Part shown: positions 1-12,604 of the stretch, piece after piece
Position numbering within the stretch: position 1 is the stretch's first letter
How the letters are laid out: each line of letters opens with the position of its first letter
Origin: Typha latifolia
Taxonomy: Eukaryota > Streptophyta > Magnoliopsida > Poales > Typhaceae
Length of the DNA stretch: 64,000 nucleotides
Assembly (NCBI GenBank): GCA_019914945.1
Contig: CM034109.1
Coordinates: 5,456,001 to 5,520,000, forward strand
Reading direction: 5' to 3'
The notes under the pieces: model-generated
Seen by the model: only the letters and a program-made list of their open reading frames with translations
Told to the model about the DNA's origin: nothing
The model's database searches: none
Position numbers and translations under genes: made by a program

Positions 1-255
1 TAATAATATTGGCTGAATTATATATTCCCCATGTATTAGTTGTTTCTCAATGGTTTGTCGTAGTTTGTGCGGGTCCTGCAATATTATCTAGTAATCCAGC
101 ATGATTGTTATAGACTTAGATATTAAAACATTTAACATATTTATTTTAATGATAATATGATTTATCTCGAGATGAATTATGTAAGCATAGGTGTATCTCC
201 ATGTGATAGCGTCGCACGTCTTGTTGTATGCGCCGTGCGCGCCGTGTGAGTATGT
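1..255 (+). repeat. Partial copy of the solo-LTR family seen at 7.2-8.2 kb
   Basis: This stretch aligns by eye with the 3' third of the LTR at 7219-8160. Shared landmarks occur in the same order: TGGTTTGTCGT, a block around GATTGTTATAGACTTAGATATT, GATGAATTATG, a run ending in CATGTGATAGCGTCGCACG, and GCCGTGTG. The copies differ at many positions, so this one is old or from another subfamily. It reaches the left window edge, so its start is unknown. It explains the short ORF on the minus strand here, which I do not consider a gene. Confidence 0.6.
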
Positions 256-1009
256 CCGCAGTTGCCTATGCCGAGCAATCTTGACTACTGAAACAACCTT
301 CAATTTTATGCAGTATTAGCAAGACAAGCATAGAAAAGGGATCGATCCTCTCTATCAACCAATAAGCCAATATTATCTCGAGGAGATAGATCAGACTCCT
401 CCTGCTACGAGGATAACGTTGAAAGGATACAGAAAAGGTTTTAAGGCCAAATGATCTGGTTTTATAGTTGTATCTTCCTATTCCAATTCAGTCGTGGAAA
501 CCAGAAAGTGGCAGAGCAAGAAGAAAAGAGAGGAAGAAAGAGAGTAAACAAAAGGAAGAGGAAGAAAGAAAAGAGAGTAAACAAAAGGAAAAGAATGTGA
601 AGTTATGGATAACCTGAACTCACTCTAGAAAGCCTCATTTTGTCAAAGCCTCACAAAAGAGAACAAATCAAGTTTTCTCAAGAGAAAATAGCCATCATAG
701 CCTTGTTAAGACTTAAGAGAGAGACTACGATCCATGCGATTTCCAATAGGGGGTGTGTGACCAAGTATTTAGTCCCAACTATTTGAGATCAGCTATATGG
801 ATTTTCTTGCACTCCTCGTTATTTACAATTAAACTCGATGATCAAATTCAATGATGTCTTTCTTATTAGTTGGTTTTTGGCCTTCTATTATTTTCACCTA
901 ATTTATCCTCTATAGTTGTATCGATGGTTTGTCACTATTTCTTTCTTTTTTTCTCTCCTTACGATATAATCATTATTTCTCTTACGAAAAGATTTAGAAC
1001 TCCAGTGAC
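256..1009. other. No gene seen; AT-rich with a purine-rich duplication
   Basis: I see no coding signal on either strand. Positions 515-600 are purine-rich and contain a short imperfect duplication (the string GAGAGTAAACAAAAGGAA occurs twice, about 40 bp apart). This is either spacer or part of the intron of the methyltransferase gene to the right, if that gene continues past the left edge. Confidence 0.5.
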
Positions 1010-1397
1010 ACAAATCTAACTCCGACAAACTCTAACGAAATCTGGTATATAATTTTTTAATTATTTCTCAGATTTTTCATTTCTTCCACTCCCTTTTTCT
1101 TCTGTTTTCTTCTTCTTCTTCTTTGGACCATGGTTTTGTTTGATTTTCTTTCAAACACACTCTTTCTAATTTCTTCTTCTTTTCAGTTTTTGCACCATTG
1201 TTTTTTTTCTTTATTCTCTTATTTTTGGTAATTTTTTAAAATTTTAAGAAATTTTTCTACATTTGAATAATATTTAAAAGTTGACGTAACTAAAAAGACC
1301 GATCCGATCTAGGCGGTCAATACGGTCAATCCAGCCGATATGTATCGTCTTTTTTGAAAAGCTGACTCGATCCGATTTTTCAAACCTTGGTTGTAAT
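1010..1397 (-). repeat. Dispersed repeat, inverted copy of the element at 23.8-24.3 kb
   Basis: Read on the minus strand this matches 23825-24290: an end carrying AACCAAGGTTTGAAAAATC, a central block with TTAGAAAAA and CCAAAAAT, a (GAA)n-like purine tract, and an end around GGTATATAATTTTTTAAT followed by CTCCGACAAACTC. Here the GAA tract is only a few units long, whereas the 24-kb copy carries about 24. No target duplication could be fixed. The ends resemble short non-autonomous DNA elements, but the superfamily is not clear. Confidence 0.6.
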
Positions 1398-1778
1398 ATT
1401 AAGTGTATTTTTTGTAGTATCTAATCATAGAAAAGATAACATTGAAAGGGGGAAGTCAAAAGAAAAGGGACTGACGTTAATTTATGAGCAAATGTGGAGC
1501 TATGTTTCAGAAAATTCTAACATTCATTTCATCCAACATCATTAACCCATAATTTTTTAGTAGGAATAATAAGAGAACCTTTTCCACTACTGTGAAAGCA
1601 ATAGCAGACTCATAGCTATATGTAAAGCAATACTAACTAGAATAACAAACTCAAGTACCCAGGAAGAAGAAAGACATTTATAGCGAAAAAAAATGACGAA
1701 ATGTGAAGGAATGAACCATATCAACAATCATTACCATTTCTATAAAAGGAAACAAGAGAGCATATATGGCTAACACAC

Positions 1779-4700
1779 CTGAACCAACATCCAAAGCACG
1801 CATGCCTGGCTGTAAATTATCCTTTAGCAACTCTAGACAAGTTGCATGCATATGAGGTGCAGATATTGTTGCATTATACCCTATAGACATGGGGCTATCA
1901 ACATATGGTGCGCTACCATGAGGTACAAACAAACCCCTATCAATGGTCTCCATCACTTCTGCCACTTTGTCCGTCTTGAGTACACCATACTGCTGCAAGT
2001 GCTCAACCAGGGTTTTGTTCTTATCAAGCGATCCTCTAGTCCAAAAATGCTGGAAGGACAGAGGCAGAAAGTTAAGAAAAGATAATGACAAAGTATTTTT
2101 CTCAAAAAAAAAAGTACATATTTCACACTCATATTTGTAGCCGAAGAAAGATCGATGTAAAGATAAAGTAAAACTTCAACCAGAAATTGAATTCCTACAA
2201 ACAAACTTACTAAGAAAAGAATATAGTATATTCTTTTCTTTTCTTAACTTTCTGTTGGTAAAATTAAATCCAATCATAATAAGGAATTGTCAAAAGAAAG
2301 CTGGCACAACAATTTAAGATAAAAAAACCTACAACAAGCCAAAGCCAACAAACTTTAAAGAAGTGAAGAAAAAAACCCAAGAATTTACAACACAAATAAG
2401 TTGGTGGTTACTAAGACCTTCTAACACTTTTAGATGCTTATGCTCCCACAATTGGAAAACTCAATCAACATCTATTGATATTTAAGGACACTGCAGCTGT
2501 AGAGACAGCATTTACCCAAAAAAAAATGGCAAAATAGGAAGCATGTCTTGGAAGGCTGATAAGAACTTCAAAACAGCACATAAGTTGGGAAAAAATCTCT
2601 GTGCTATTGTTACTAATTGTGTTCTGTATATAGCAAACTATGATGTGATAATCTACACAGGAAACAAGTCCCAAAATCTCTGTGCTATCAATGGCTTCAT
2701 GAATGAAACAAAAAGAAAAACACGAAACAAACAAAGGAAGGAAGATGTCACACAGAGTTGTACACGACATCTCATTAAGAAACATAATGGCATAATGCAT
2801 ATTTTGGCCTCAATTATTTCCTTACCCTCGCTTTTGAGTGGTAATTAAAATCATCAGATATCAAAAACAGAGATTTCCCATAGATTAACCACAATACGTG
2901 GAAGTACCCATGTATTTTTGTAGTCACTCAGTTAGGTCAACCAACAATAAGGTGCTGACCGAGACCAACTTTTTCTTTTCATAAGAATGCTTCAGGTTGC
3001 TGTTTATAATCTCAGGGTAAATACTAATAGTTTGGCACAGCAAAGTTGTTGCCTAAACCATAAGAAAGAAAATAGAATTATTTCTACATAAAAAACTAAA
3101 ATATTCTTTTTCTCTCTAGGAGTTGAGGGTATCTTATTGTATTCTTTCAAAAATTGTCTGAAGTTTGACCTGAAACACAAAATCTATAAACTGGAAACTT
3201 CCTACAAAACTATCAAATTATGATAAACTGACTAAAATCAATGACACACTTCCATTGGAATTTGGCTACAGAATACTAAGAAATAGAGTTAAAAAATGAT
3301 GCCAAATCTTTTTTTAACAATTCATTAAAAAAAGAGTCATCCATCAGATGCTTTTCAACCTGCATTAGCACTGCAAAAAATATTGTTGCAAGCATTATCA
3401 GCTCTAAAGTTATCAAAACCTGAAGTCCACTGTCCAGACTAGCTTCCTACCTGCATGAGAAAGTAGATCAGGAACATCTGATTTATTCACAAATCAATGT
3501 CATGACTCATAACTACTTATATTCATCAAGGATTAAGTCATTAAACTAAATGAAATATTAGTGTAGATGCCGACACAGATGTACGAGAGATTGCATGACA
3601 CCTAGAGTTAGGCAGTGCCCTATGGATAGTTGGATACACAAAATGTTAGGTGGCTCGTTTCTACTATCAATTTTGTAGTAATGGGGAAACCCATTCAAAA
3701 TTTCCATTACAATATGACTGCATTGGCACAGATAGTGAAGATGCTTATTACCAACCAGATTATTGAAACATGTAAACTTGGTTTCTGGAAAGTGATTTTA
3801 AGGACTAAAAACCTTTTTTTTCACCATTCTGATTCGGGGAAGCTTATCACAGGACTCAGTTGATCTATCATGCCAAAAGTGGCTCACATTCTCAAGGTTA
3901 GGGTCAAAAAAGGAAAACCACCCGAGAAGGTGGAGAACAGTAAAGCCCCCACACCCAGCACAAAAACTTTAGAATCCATGTGCTCCTTCAACAAAAGGGT
4001 AACATGACAAAGTTACATAGGTAGAGAATACCTACGGTAAGGAGACAACTACCTCTAAGAAACTCGACCAAATAGCCCCATAACCTCTAGAGAATGGGTG
4101 CCTCCTCACAAAGGGAGGACACCCAGTGACCGGCCCGACACCTTCATACAGAGTTAGATGTGGAGAATGTAGGACTATTCCAACTCCAGTACCCTATCCT
4201 ACCCCGCAGTCGTGCTCATTAGATCGAACTCTTGATTGGATATTGGGGCGGAAGTGTCCTTTTGCTACGACAAGAAACCTCTCAAAGTAAGCATATTATT
4301 AAAGAACATTCACAAAGAGGTTAGCTTGGCTTCTATCGCCTTCCTGAATATGATTCAATGAACACATGATGTTTGGTGTGCCCTTCATCTCAATTTGTCA
4401 AGAAAACCTAGAGCACCAATTTGATCAACAAGAGCTACGCTCATGAGAAATGGGATTATCAAATTAGAGAAACCGCAGATAAAAACATCCATCAATTAAT
4501 TACCTCAGGTGCCGGACGATGTGCACCAGCAAATTCCACTTGTGTAATTCATCAAGAAATCGAAAAACAAAATCCCTCAAATCTTTAAGAGACGGGAACA
4601 AGGAGCACGACTTACACGGAAGAAATTGTTAGGCTTTAGTAATCGCAGTACCTCCATTCCGAGCACGGGTTGGGATCCCAGACACGACCTCGGGAGCTTC

Positions 4701-4831
4701 TTGAAGGTAGCGAGCGACCGGGAAAGAAGAGAAGAGGAGAAGGGCGAAGAGGAGAGAGAGGAGAGGTAGTGGCGATGGAGGTGAGGATTTGATGGGAGGA
4801 GACGAGGAGAGCAGAGACGGAGAGCAGACAT
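1779..4831 (-). CDS. PIMT: Protein-L-isoaspartate O-methyltransferase, 5' part (two exons)
   Basis: The family repairs damaged proteins by methylating L-isoaspartyl residues with S-adenosylmethionine. Exon 1 is 4831 down to 4616 (72 codons, start MSALRL) with donor CGT|GTAAGT. Exon 2 is 2049 down to 1779, after acceptor TTCCAG, with donor TCAG|GTGTGT; the join is in phase 0. Exon 2 carries the family N-terminal block (FWTRGS, NKTLVEHLQQYGV, VAEVMETIDRGLFVP), the substrate-binding segment YVDSPMSIGYNATISAPHMHA, and the start of SAM-binding motif I (ALDVGSG). Exon 1 is Ser/Arg/Leu-rich and may be a plastid or mitochondrial transit peptide, as in the longer plant isoform (PIMT2-like). An in-frame ATG 14 codons upstream is possible, but the chosen one gives a more typical leader. 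The exons for GTGYLT onward are not found in 1-1778, so they lie left of the window or are lost. The 2050-4615 intron holds no recognised gene. Confidence 0.85.
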
Positions 4832-5767
4832 GGCTTTATTTGGTGAGATATCTCCCGGTGAGTTCATCATGAAGTGGCGCCACTCTCAGGACGTATATTA
4901 TTGACAGGTGGCCGCGGAGTACACCCGGCGCTTTGCAGAGCTCCAGCGGATCATATCCGGATCTTTCCACAAGCATTTATTTGAGCATTTTGCTTTTTAG
5001 TTTTCGCAAGTTAACCTAATCTTCGTTGAGGTTTTATTAAAATGAGTCTCCTTCAAATAATTATTTCTTATTTTTTTACTCACTAAAGTTAGTATAAAAA
5101 TAATTTATTTCTTTTGTCACGTCAATAATTTGCCAAGAACTATTAAAAAATTTAGCAGTTTACAAGTAAAATAAAACTGCAGAAGTATTTTTAGTTATTT
5201 AACTTTTAGAAAAACTGTTAAAGACTTCATAAGTCGGCGATATTTGTTGCAATTTATATTCCTCTTGCTATTATTTACTGGTAATTAATTATAAGAGCAG
5301 AGAATTGTGAAAACATTAGGTCTAGTTTGATGTTATACAAATTTCTTTCTGTAGACTATTTAGCTTGCTTTTTTAATGGGGGTTTGAAACTATGATTTAA
5401 ATCAGGACCCTGCCACGCTGGAAAAATTAATACAGATTCGATTTCTTTTAGCAGGACTGCATCTGAAATCTGAGTATTATATTAATGTTTATTGAGACCA
5501 CTTTGATCAGTTGCACACTTTCTTCGCTTTGCAAATTTTATTATTTGTTCACGTTCTTTTCTCTTGTATAATGACAGCTCACCATCAATAACTGATCACT
5601 GTCTAGAACTGTCTAGAAATAAGAGACTATGAATAAAAGAATGACTAAACACCGTTGACTCTCCTCTGTTCCATCCTCTTATCTCCTCCCTTTGTGTTGG
5701 TTTTCTCCATCTCTACTGTTACTCTATCTTCCTCTCAATCCCTCCTCCTTTGCTTAGTAGATCGACA
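4832..5767. promoter_or_regulatory. Divergent intergenic region between PCMT and the CNL remnant
   Basis: This is an AT-rich spacer between two divergent genes, so it should hold both promoters. The 100 bp before the CNL start are pyrimidine-rich (CTCTCC, TTCTCCATCTC), as is common in plant leaders. I could not assign a convincing TATA box for either gene. Confidence 0.35.
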
Positions 5768-8700
5768 ATGGCAGAGGCAGCAGCACTAGCGGGAGCAGGG
5801 TGGGTGGCGTCTCCCATAGTCAGTAGGCTACTCAGTGAGGGCTTCTCCTACCTCGGCGACACTAGCATCAAGGATAGGCTGGAGAATTTGGAGACCACCA
5901 TCCTTCCCCAGTTCCAGCTTGAGATCGAGGCTGCGGAGAGGAGCAAGCACAAGACTAAGCTAAAGCTTTGGCTGAGGAAGCTCAAAAATGCTATATATGA
6001 GGCCGAAGAGATGTTGGACTTGTACCAATACGAGCTTCCTGAGCAGAAGGTGAATCTCCTCTCTCATCCCACACCTAACCTTTTTACAAAATTCGTAGGC
6101 AATTTGAAGAAAGGGCTGCCCTCCACCTTTTCCCCTCAAAAGAAGCTAAGAGATAATCTGATTAAGCTAGAAAGCACTGCTGCCGAAGCCAATACAGAGT
6201 ATTGCACGGCTAATGATACCACCAGTAGAAGCCAACCAAAAGTCACCACCACCTCCCTGCCTCCACCAAAAGTGTTTGGGCGAAACGAAGAGCGTGATGA
6301 AATAATAGACAAGCATTTGTTGGACCCTCGTAAAGCTTGTAGATCTGAAATGGGCACAATTAGAAGTAGAAGCTACTTGGTTGTTGCTATTGTCGGCATT
6401 GGAGGATTCGGAAAGACTACTCTTGTACAGTTCTTCTACAAAGATCAAAGACTAGTTAGCAATTTTGATATCAAAATATGGGACAATATGTCTCTTGCAA
6501 GCTCAACATCTTTAGGTTCACAAGGAAGATGATAGAGTCTGCTTCCAAAAAAAAGAATGCCCTGTCTCGAAAATCTTGACACATTGCAAATTACTTTCAT
6601 AGGTCTAAAAGAATCAAGGAAAGTGCTACTTGTATTAAATAATATTTAGTGCTACAAATCAGAAAATAAGAAAAATAGAAACAATCTCTAGCTCCCCTAG
6701 CTTTTGGAGAGAGGGGAAGCAAGATCATGATGACTACAAGACCAGAAAATATGCCAATGGCTTTACACTCCCAAAAAATTATAGAACTGAAGGATCTAGG
6801 AGATGATGATTTTATATCACTCTTCATGCATTATGCTTTTGGTGAGACCAAATTAAGTGATCTACATTTACAAGAGGAACTCGAGAAGATCAAGGAACAG
6901 ATTTTGCAAAAGTTGAATAAATCTCCTTTGATAGCAAAAAGCAGTGGATAGTCGATTGAGTAAAAGATTGCAAGCCAACAAATGGAGAGCTTCTCCTGAG
7001 CAAGACAATTTAATTGACACTCAAAAAGCTCTAATATGGAGTAATCAACACCTAGATGCTCCTCTTCGGCGTTGCTTCTCCTATTTCAACCTATTTCTCA
7101 AAAGTCATACATTCTAAGTAGAAGAGATGATTCACCTATGGATGATGGAAGGCTTCGTCAATCTATCAGATGATAAGAAGAGAATGAAGGGTATAGGAAA
7201 TGATTATTGAGATGAGTTTGTAACAATCTAGCTGTAATATTATATGAGATGTAATGATTATTGAGATGGTTCACCTATGGGCTGCAGTGGGCCCCATTGC
7301 CGTCATAGCCACCACACTCCCCCATCACCTCTTTCTCTCTCTCCCTCTAAATCTCTCTCAATCTCCCTCTTTTCCCCCCGGTCTCTCTCTCTCTTCTCTC
7401 TCAAACCTTCTTTTTCCCTTCTCAGTCAACGCCAGCCTGCCACTATTATCACCGTCGCCGCCACCATGTAAGCCTCCTTTCTCTTCTCTTCTCTCTTCCC
7501 TTTATTTCTCTCTTTCTATCTCTCTCTCTCTCTCTCCCCCTATCTCCTTGCCCTTGTGCTCGCCAGAGCTATAAGCCGCCAGCGACAGGCCGGCCGCTGG
7601 CTAGCCAGCAATGACCGGTACCCTCCCTGCTAGCCTAGGCCTCCTCTTCCCTTCACTTCCTTTTCTCCTTATCTTCTCTTCTCTTCTCTTCTTCTCTTTT
7701 CTTTCTTTCTTCTCCTTCCTCGGCCCCTCTCTCTTGGTTGCAATAATGCTGGGCTTGGCCCAGCACTGTGATAGTTTATTTTTCTTCTTTCTTTTTCTTT
7801 CTTTTCTTTTGTGTTAATTAAGTATTTTATGTTAGCTAAATATTGAGTTGTATCATTATTGGATATTTATACTTCATTGTATAATACATGTCAGATTATA
7901 TTATATTTGTGTATCATTAGTTTTAGTTGCATCTTAATGGTTTGTCGTGGCCTATATAAGTCCTACCAGATTATATAGAGGCTTAGTACGATTATTATGA
8001 ATTTAGATATTGATATGTTAATATGTTTAATTTGATGACGGCGTGATTTATTTTGTGATGAATTATATGAGCATTCATGTATCTGTGCATAGCAGCCTCA
8101 CCCATCTTGTCGTGTACACCGCACATGCCGTGTGGGCGCATGCGAAGCGGGGGCGATACAAAGTTAGTATCCAATTCTTTCTACAATCAAACGAGAATTA
8201 TGACAATACTAAATATTGTTATATGCATGATTTGTTTCCTGACTCAGCTGAAAAGATTTCAATGATGATTGTTTCATAATAGAAGGTGACCAAGTGAAAA
8301 TATCTCGCATACAGTTCGCCATCTCTATGTTTCGAGTGAAAGTATGAGGAAAAGCATCATGAGTTTTTATAAACTAAAAAAATTGTACACTCTTATCATT
8401 CCTAAGCCACTTAGCATTAATGCCAATGATATTCTTTTAGCGGCGATAGAAAGAGAGATAGCAAGAGACCGTTTAGAAGTCTAGAAATTGATGGAATCTA
8501 AGAAGCTATACGTGCCAGAAGATTTCCAGACACTTGTGACTTCCCTATAGAGTTGTGGCGAAAGTTTAGTACAACTTGATCATCTTCATCTTTGGGAGGC
8601 ATATCATCATTGCCAAGAACAAAGGCTAGAAGCTATCTTCGGGAGGCAAGAGAAGAGTGAATTGATCTTGCCCTCGTACTTCAACATTCATACCAAGTGA
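5768..8700 (+). pseudogene. CC-NBS-LRR (CNL) disease-resistance pseudogene
   Basis: Intact CNL proteins are intracellular immune receptors. The start MAEAAALAGAG at 5768 leads a coiled-coil domain (KLKLWLRKLKNAIYEAEEMLD) and a P-loop (IVGIGGFGKTTL), open to a stop at 6530. Further pieces lie in changing frames. Kinase-2 is degraded (KVLLVLNN, normally ending in DD) near 6630. RNBS-B (GSKIMMTTRPE) is near 6717-6742 and a GLPLA-like segment (LNKSPLIAKSSG) near 6920. HLWMMEGF is near 7135, the MHD motif (YMHDLF) near 8219, and an LRR-type segment (RHLYVSSESM, KKLYTLIIP) at 8320-8440. A tail near 8552-8700 (SLVQLDHLHLWEAYHH) may be the C-terminal end. Several stops and frameshifts plus a solo LTR (7219-8160) show it is dead. 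The right boundary is approximate. Confidence 0.85.
7219..8160 (+). mobile_element. Solo LTR inserted in the CNL pseudogene
   Basis: The 942-bp insertion begins TGTAAC and ends GATACA. It is bounded by five-base near-duplications GAGTT (7214-7218) and AAGTT (8161-8165). Removing the insertion and one flank restores an in-frame NBS-LRR segment reading DELVSNSF, which independently supports these borders. The middle is pyrimidine-rich (7310-7800) and the last 260 bp match the repeat at the left window edge. No primer-binding site or polypurine tract adjoins it, so it is a solo LTR from LTR-LTR recombination. The ORFs predicted inside it are low-complexity. Confidence 0.85.
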
Positions 8701-9730
8701 AATGTATATGGACTATAAAAATAAATTAAGAAATCTATAGCAAACTAAACTTAAATGACTACGTCATGTGTCATTGTATACCACTCCTACTCCTTTTGTT
8801 ATAAATTGACAAAGAATGCAATCATTCAAAGACTCGTACTCCTCCTCAAAATCATAGTCTATTTTACAACACTTTTCAACTAATAAAGTCAGAAACGCAT
8901 AAAAATATTTTAAGCCTCAAATCCAATTTTCAAATATTCAAAGTCAAAATTAACTCACAAACTAAAAGATTTAACATTTGAGTTCACATATCATATTAAA
9001 ATATTTTTAGCTGAAGCACTCAAGAACTCAGGAATTTCAAATTGACTTATGAAAGAAAATCAGACTCATTATAAAGTGAAGAGAAAATAGATGCACAAAT
9101 ATTTTCATCAATATATTATAGACTAAGTAATTTAATCACCCACAATTATCAAAAAAATATATCCAATTGTGGTGTTTTGTTAACTCACTCTTATACAAGC
9201 ATGAAAACATAAGGCAATTTTAAGACATCAAACATCAAAATGAGATACTAAACTGAAGTCAAACAGAACTTAGTTCACATTCTCCCCTTTCAATTCAAAA
9301 ATATTTTTCACTTTTTTTTCTCCACTTTTTTTTTTGTTATCAAATAACTATTTTGGTACAATAATTTCACACACAAGTTAGTAGCATTTTCTTACAATGC
9401 ACCATATTAAAAATATAAATGACTCATGAATAATATAGAGGTGCACTGTGCTAAACTTACATTTTCAAGACGACTTTTATACTTTGCACGTGGTAGCCCT
9501 TTTCATTAATATTTTAACAAGCAAAAATATTAGAAGGGTGAAACTAAGTCAAAAGGTCAAACGATGCATATTAACCTAATAAGTAAGATATGAGATATCT
9601 AAAGAACACTCTAAGATAATACTTGTATGAATGTTAAATCACAGTAACTATAATGGATGAGCATAAAAGATGATAAAGAATATTCGCAAATAAGACACTT
9701 AGAGATAATAAGGGATGCTAAAAAAATTCG
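8701..9730. other. AT-rich spacer, possibly decayed Copia-derived sequence
   Basis: I see no gene. The phrase GTAGCCCTTTTCATTAAT near 9490, and a pyrimidine-rich CATTCTCCCCTTTCAATTC near 9280, resemble the 3' internal region of the SIRE element at about 17-19.5 kb (GTAGCCCTTTTCATTGATC at 19441; CTCCCCC runs near 17250). This could be a heavily decayed relative on the same strand, but similarity is confined to short phrases. Confidence 0.3.
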
Positions 9731-10420
9731 TGAGTTTGAAGCCCGTCCATGTCCAACCCAATAAATCGAGCCATAGCCGGTCCTAAGCCTGCTTTGGATC
9801 TGGCTCAATTTGACCCAAAATTCTATTAGACTAGCTTGGGGTCTAGATATGTCCAAGCCCAACTCGGCCCAGGCCCATAATAACTAGCCCGTCCATTAAG
9901 GGCCATAGATAATAATCTTTCTTTTGAGCTATGTCTATCCGCAATTAGTTTGATCTATGTCTATTAGATTTAAATTTAAATTCCTTAATCCTATTTAATT
10001 GCTTATACTCATTAAATGTTAAATATATATTTCAATTATTGTGCTCATTAGGAAACATTACCAACAATCACAAAATTTGATTGTGACTAACTTGGCCAAG
10101 ATTGGAAACAATTATAGAAGAGAATATTTAGAAAATTTTGAATCATATAAAAATATTTTTTTCCAAGAATTTAGAAAATAATCTACCATATAAAAACATT
10201 TTTTTCAAACAATTATATTCAATTAGACATGGTATATCAATCAGCTGCCCACCTAATAACATGGACATGAATTGGACAGGGTTAGAAAACTTAAACTCGA
10301 CCCGAGCCCAAACCCAATCCAATACCAGTCTAGGAATGGACTAGGCCAGACCTTGTCCAAGCCCGAGCCCGATTAATTTTGTTTGGGCTAGATTTGACTC
10401 GGTCCATGAGCACCTCTCGA
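9731..10420. repeat. GC-richer dispersed repeat with 'GCCC' phrases at both ends
   Basis: Within an AT-rich desert, 9740-9900 and 10250-10410 are both GC-richer and carry related phrases (AGCCCGTCC, CAAGCCCAACTCGGCCC; CGAGCCCAAACCC, CAAGCCCGAGCCCGATTAAT, TTTGGGCTAGATTTGACTCGG). The right end read backward (GAGGTGCTCATGGACCGAG) looks like the start of common plant hAT-type MITEs. No clean terminal inverted repeat or target duplication could be fixed. Confidence 0.4.
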
Positions 10421-12350
10421 GATAATATACTAAATGTTAATTTTAGTGAGTATGACTCCAACACTAATTCTATAATAAGACAATTTTATATCATAAGAGA
10501 CTCTAATTCAGTAAATGCATCAGAAACCTTTAATTTTCTCTTTTTTTTAAAAAAAAAAGCAAACTATAATCTAAAGAAATAGAAAAAACGAGAAACCCAA
10601 AATAATTAAACTAAAAAAATCATAAAATGCACAAATGATCAACCAATTAAAAAAAATCTAAAATTTAAAAATCAGATACATACACAAAGCGTATAACTAA
10701 AGAACACAAATAATCAATAAGCTTCCTAACTAAAATATCCCATAAGGGATTACTTGATAACATCACCTTGAAGGGGTGCCAAAATATCTTGTTTCCTAAT
10801 TTAAATTTATTTAGTTTTCAATCCATAATAAAAGAAAATATTTAAGTTTTTATAAAAATTTATAATATGTCGTGATGTGTCCTTCCTCCACAATAATGAC
10901 AAGTAAGAATATAAATTCTATTATTTTTTACTTTGCTGAGAGTTTTATTGTTAGAATTTATTTTTCACTTTCGCACATACCTTGTATCATAAATTTTTTT
11001 GATACTCCAAGATAATTCAAGTTTTGTCTTCCTAGATATTTCATGTTTTGTCTCAGTTTCATCATTACTTTGATACCCTATAGATACAAAAAAAAAAGTT
11101 TTAACACTAGATGATTTTCATACAAAACTAATCCCTAACGCCAGCCCACTCGGGTATTCTCATAATTTCTACTAACTATCATATCAATTAGATTTCATGT
11201 TTTTCTTATAAATAATAAATCATATGTATTTATCCAATACTATAAGCACTTTAGAAATTTAGGTGATAAAAAAGTCAAATGATGCAATATAGTCTCCAAT
11301 TAAATACCTATCACATGCATATTCATACTAAAGATTATCTTGACATAAAGACGTGATAATATAGTCGTTTTCAATTATCTCTAGATATCATCAGCAAATT
11401 CATATCTAAGATTAGTCTAATCAAATGAATACTAAAATATACTCAACTGTAATTATCTCTATATACGTTCATATAATCATACTGGAGGCTAAAATAGAAT
11501 ACACATATAATATATAATATAACATAATAGAGAAAACTCTCCATGAAGTAAAACTACTCACTGTCTGATTAGAAGACACAAAACACGTATCTGTTATGTT
11601 CGTTAGCCAAGCGTCATCTCATCTGTAGCAATATCTACGAGATCTCAAATAAAATGTTTGAAATATGAAAATGTATAGATAGTATGAAATTAATCATTAA
11701 TTTATCCAATTAAAATCCATTAGTGTAAATTAATTGGTTTATTAGATTTTATTGAATAACTGGATTTACGTTATATATATAATTATGATAACCTTAATAT
11801 GTTTTTACTATAATTTATATTTACTTATTAAATATTCCAGTTTTCTAATCATATATTAGGCATATAACAATTAGTCTCTTTTGATATAAAATATAAAAGT
11901 ACCAAATATACAGTAATATAGTTAAAAATATAAGTACATAAAATATCTAAGTATAATGCAATTATATGGTGATTACTACTCTTACTTAGCTAATCACTAA
12001 CTATAAATAAAACAATCATTATTAGATCATATAAAAAATAATTATCAAAGCTTAATATTTCATTTTATACAAAATAATATATAAGAATAAGGCGCTAGAA
12101 ATATATTATATATATACAGGCATATATAAACATGAATATAAATATCTATTAATTTAATTATTATCAATAAACTAAGATATATTAATCTAATAATAATAAA
12201 TATGCTACAGATATGGAAATGCTTATAATTACAATTACTTATAATTGTACTACTTATACTTAGTTAATAATTATATTAGAGAGTATTCATTATTGAACAA
12301 TTAACTGTCCAATTAATTCTAATTTGTATTAATAAAATAAAAACAAAGGA
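10421..12350. other. Very AT-rich spacer without genes
   Basis: This is about 1.9 kb of strongly AT-rich DNA (runs such as TATATAATATATAATATAAC near 11505) with no coding signal, no tandem array and no clear element borders. Confidence 0.6.
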
Positions 12351-12569
12351 AAAAAAAGAAATTAAAATTCCTGGAGCCTAGCATTATTGCAGATAGGAGA
12401 AGAAACCCAAGAAAGAGAAGTAAAGAAGGAAAGAAGAAAAAGGAGAAGAGAAGAAGAAAGAGGAGACAAGGGAGGGGAGCAGGGCTGGCGTGGAAGGGAA
12501 CAGTTGTTACTGGCCAGCAAGCAACCAGCCTCTCGTTAGCGACTCGGTTCTAACAAACTCAAGTCCAAT

Positions 12570-12604
<35 letters not shown>

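Noticed and set aside
7254..7817. Leucine/serine-rich ORFs on the plus strand
   Set aside because: They translate a pyrimidine-rich part of the solo LTR; overlapping frames look equally good and no domain is seen.
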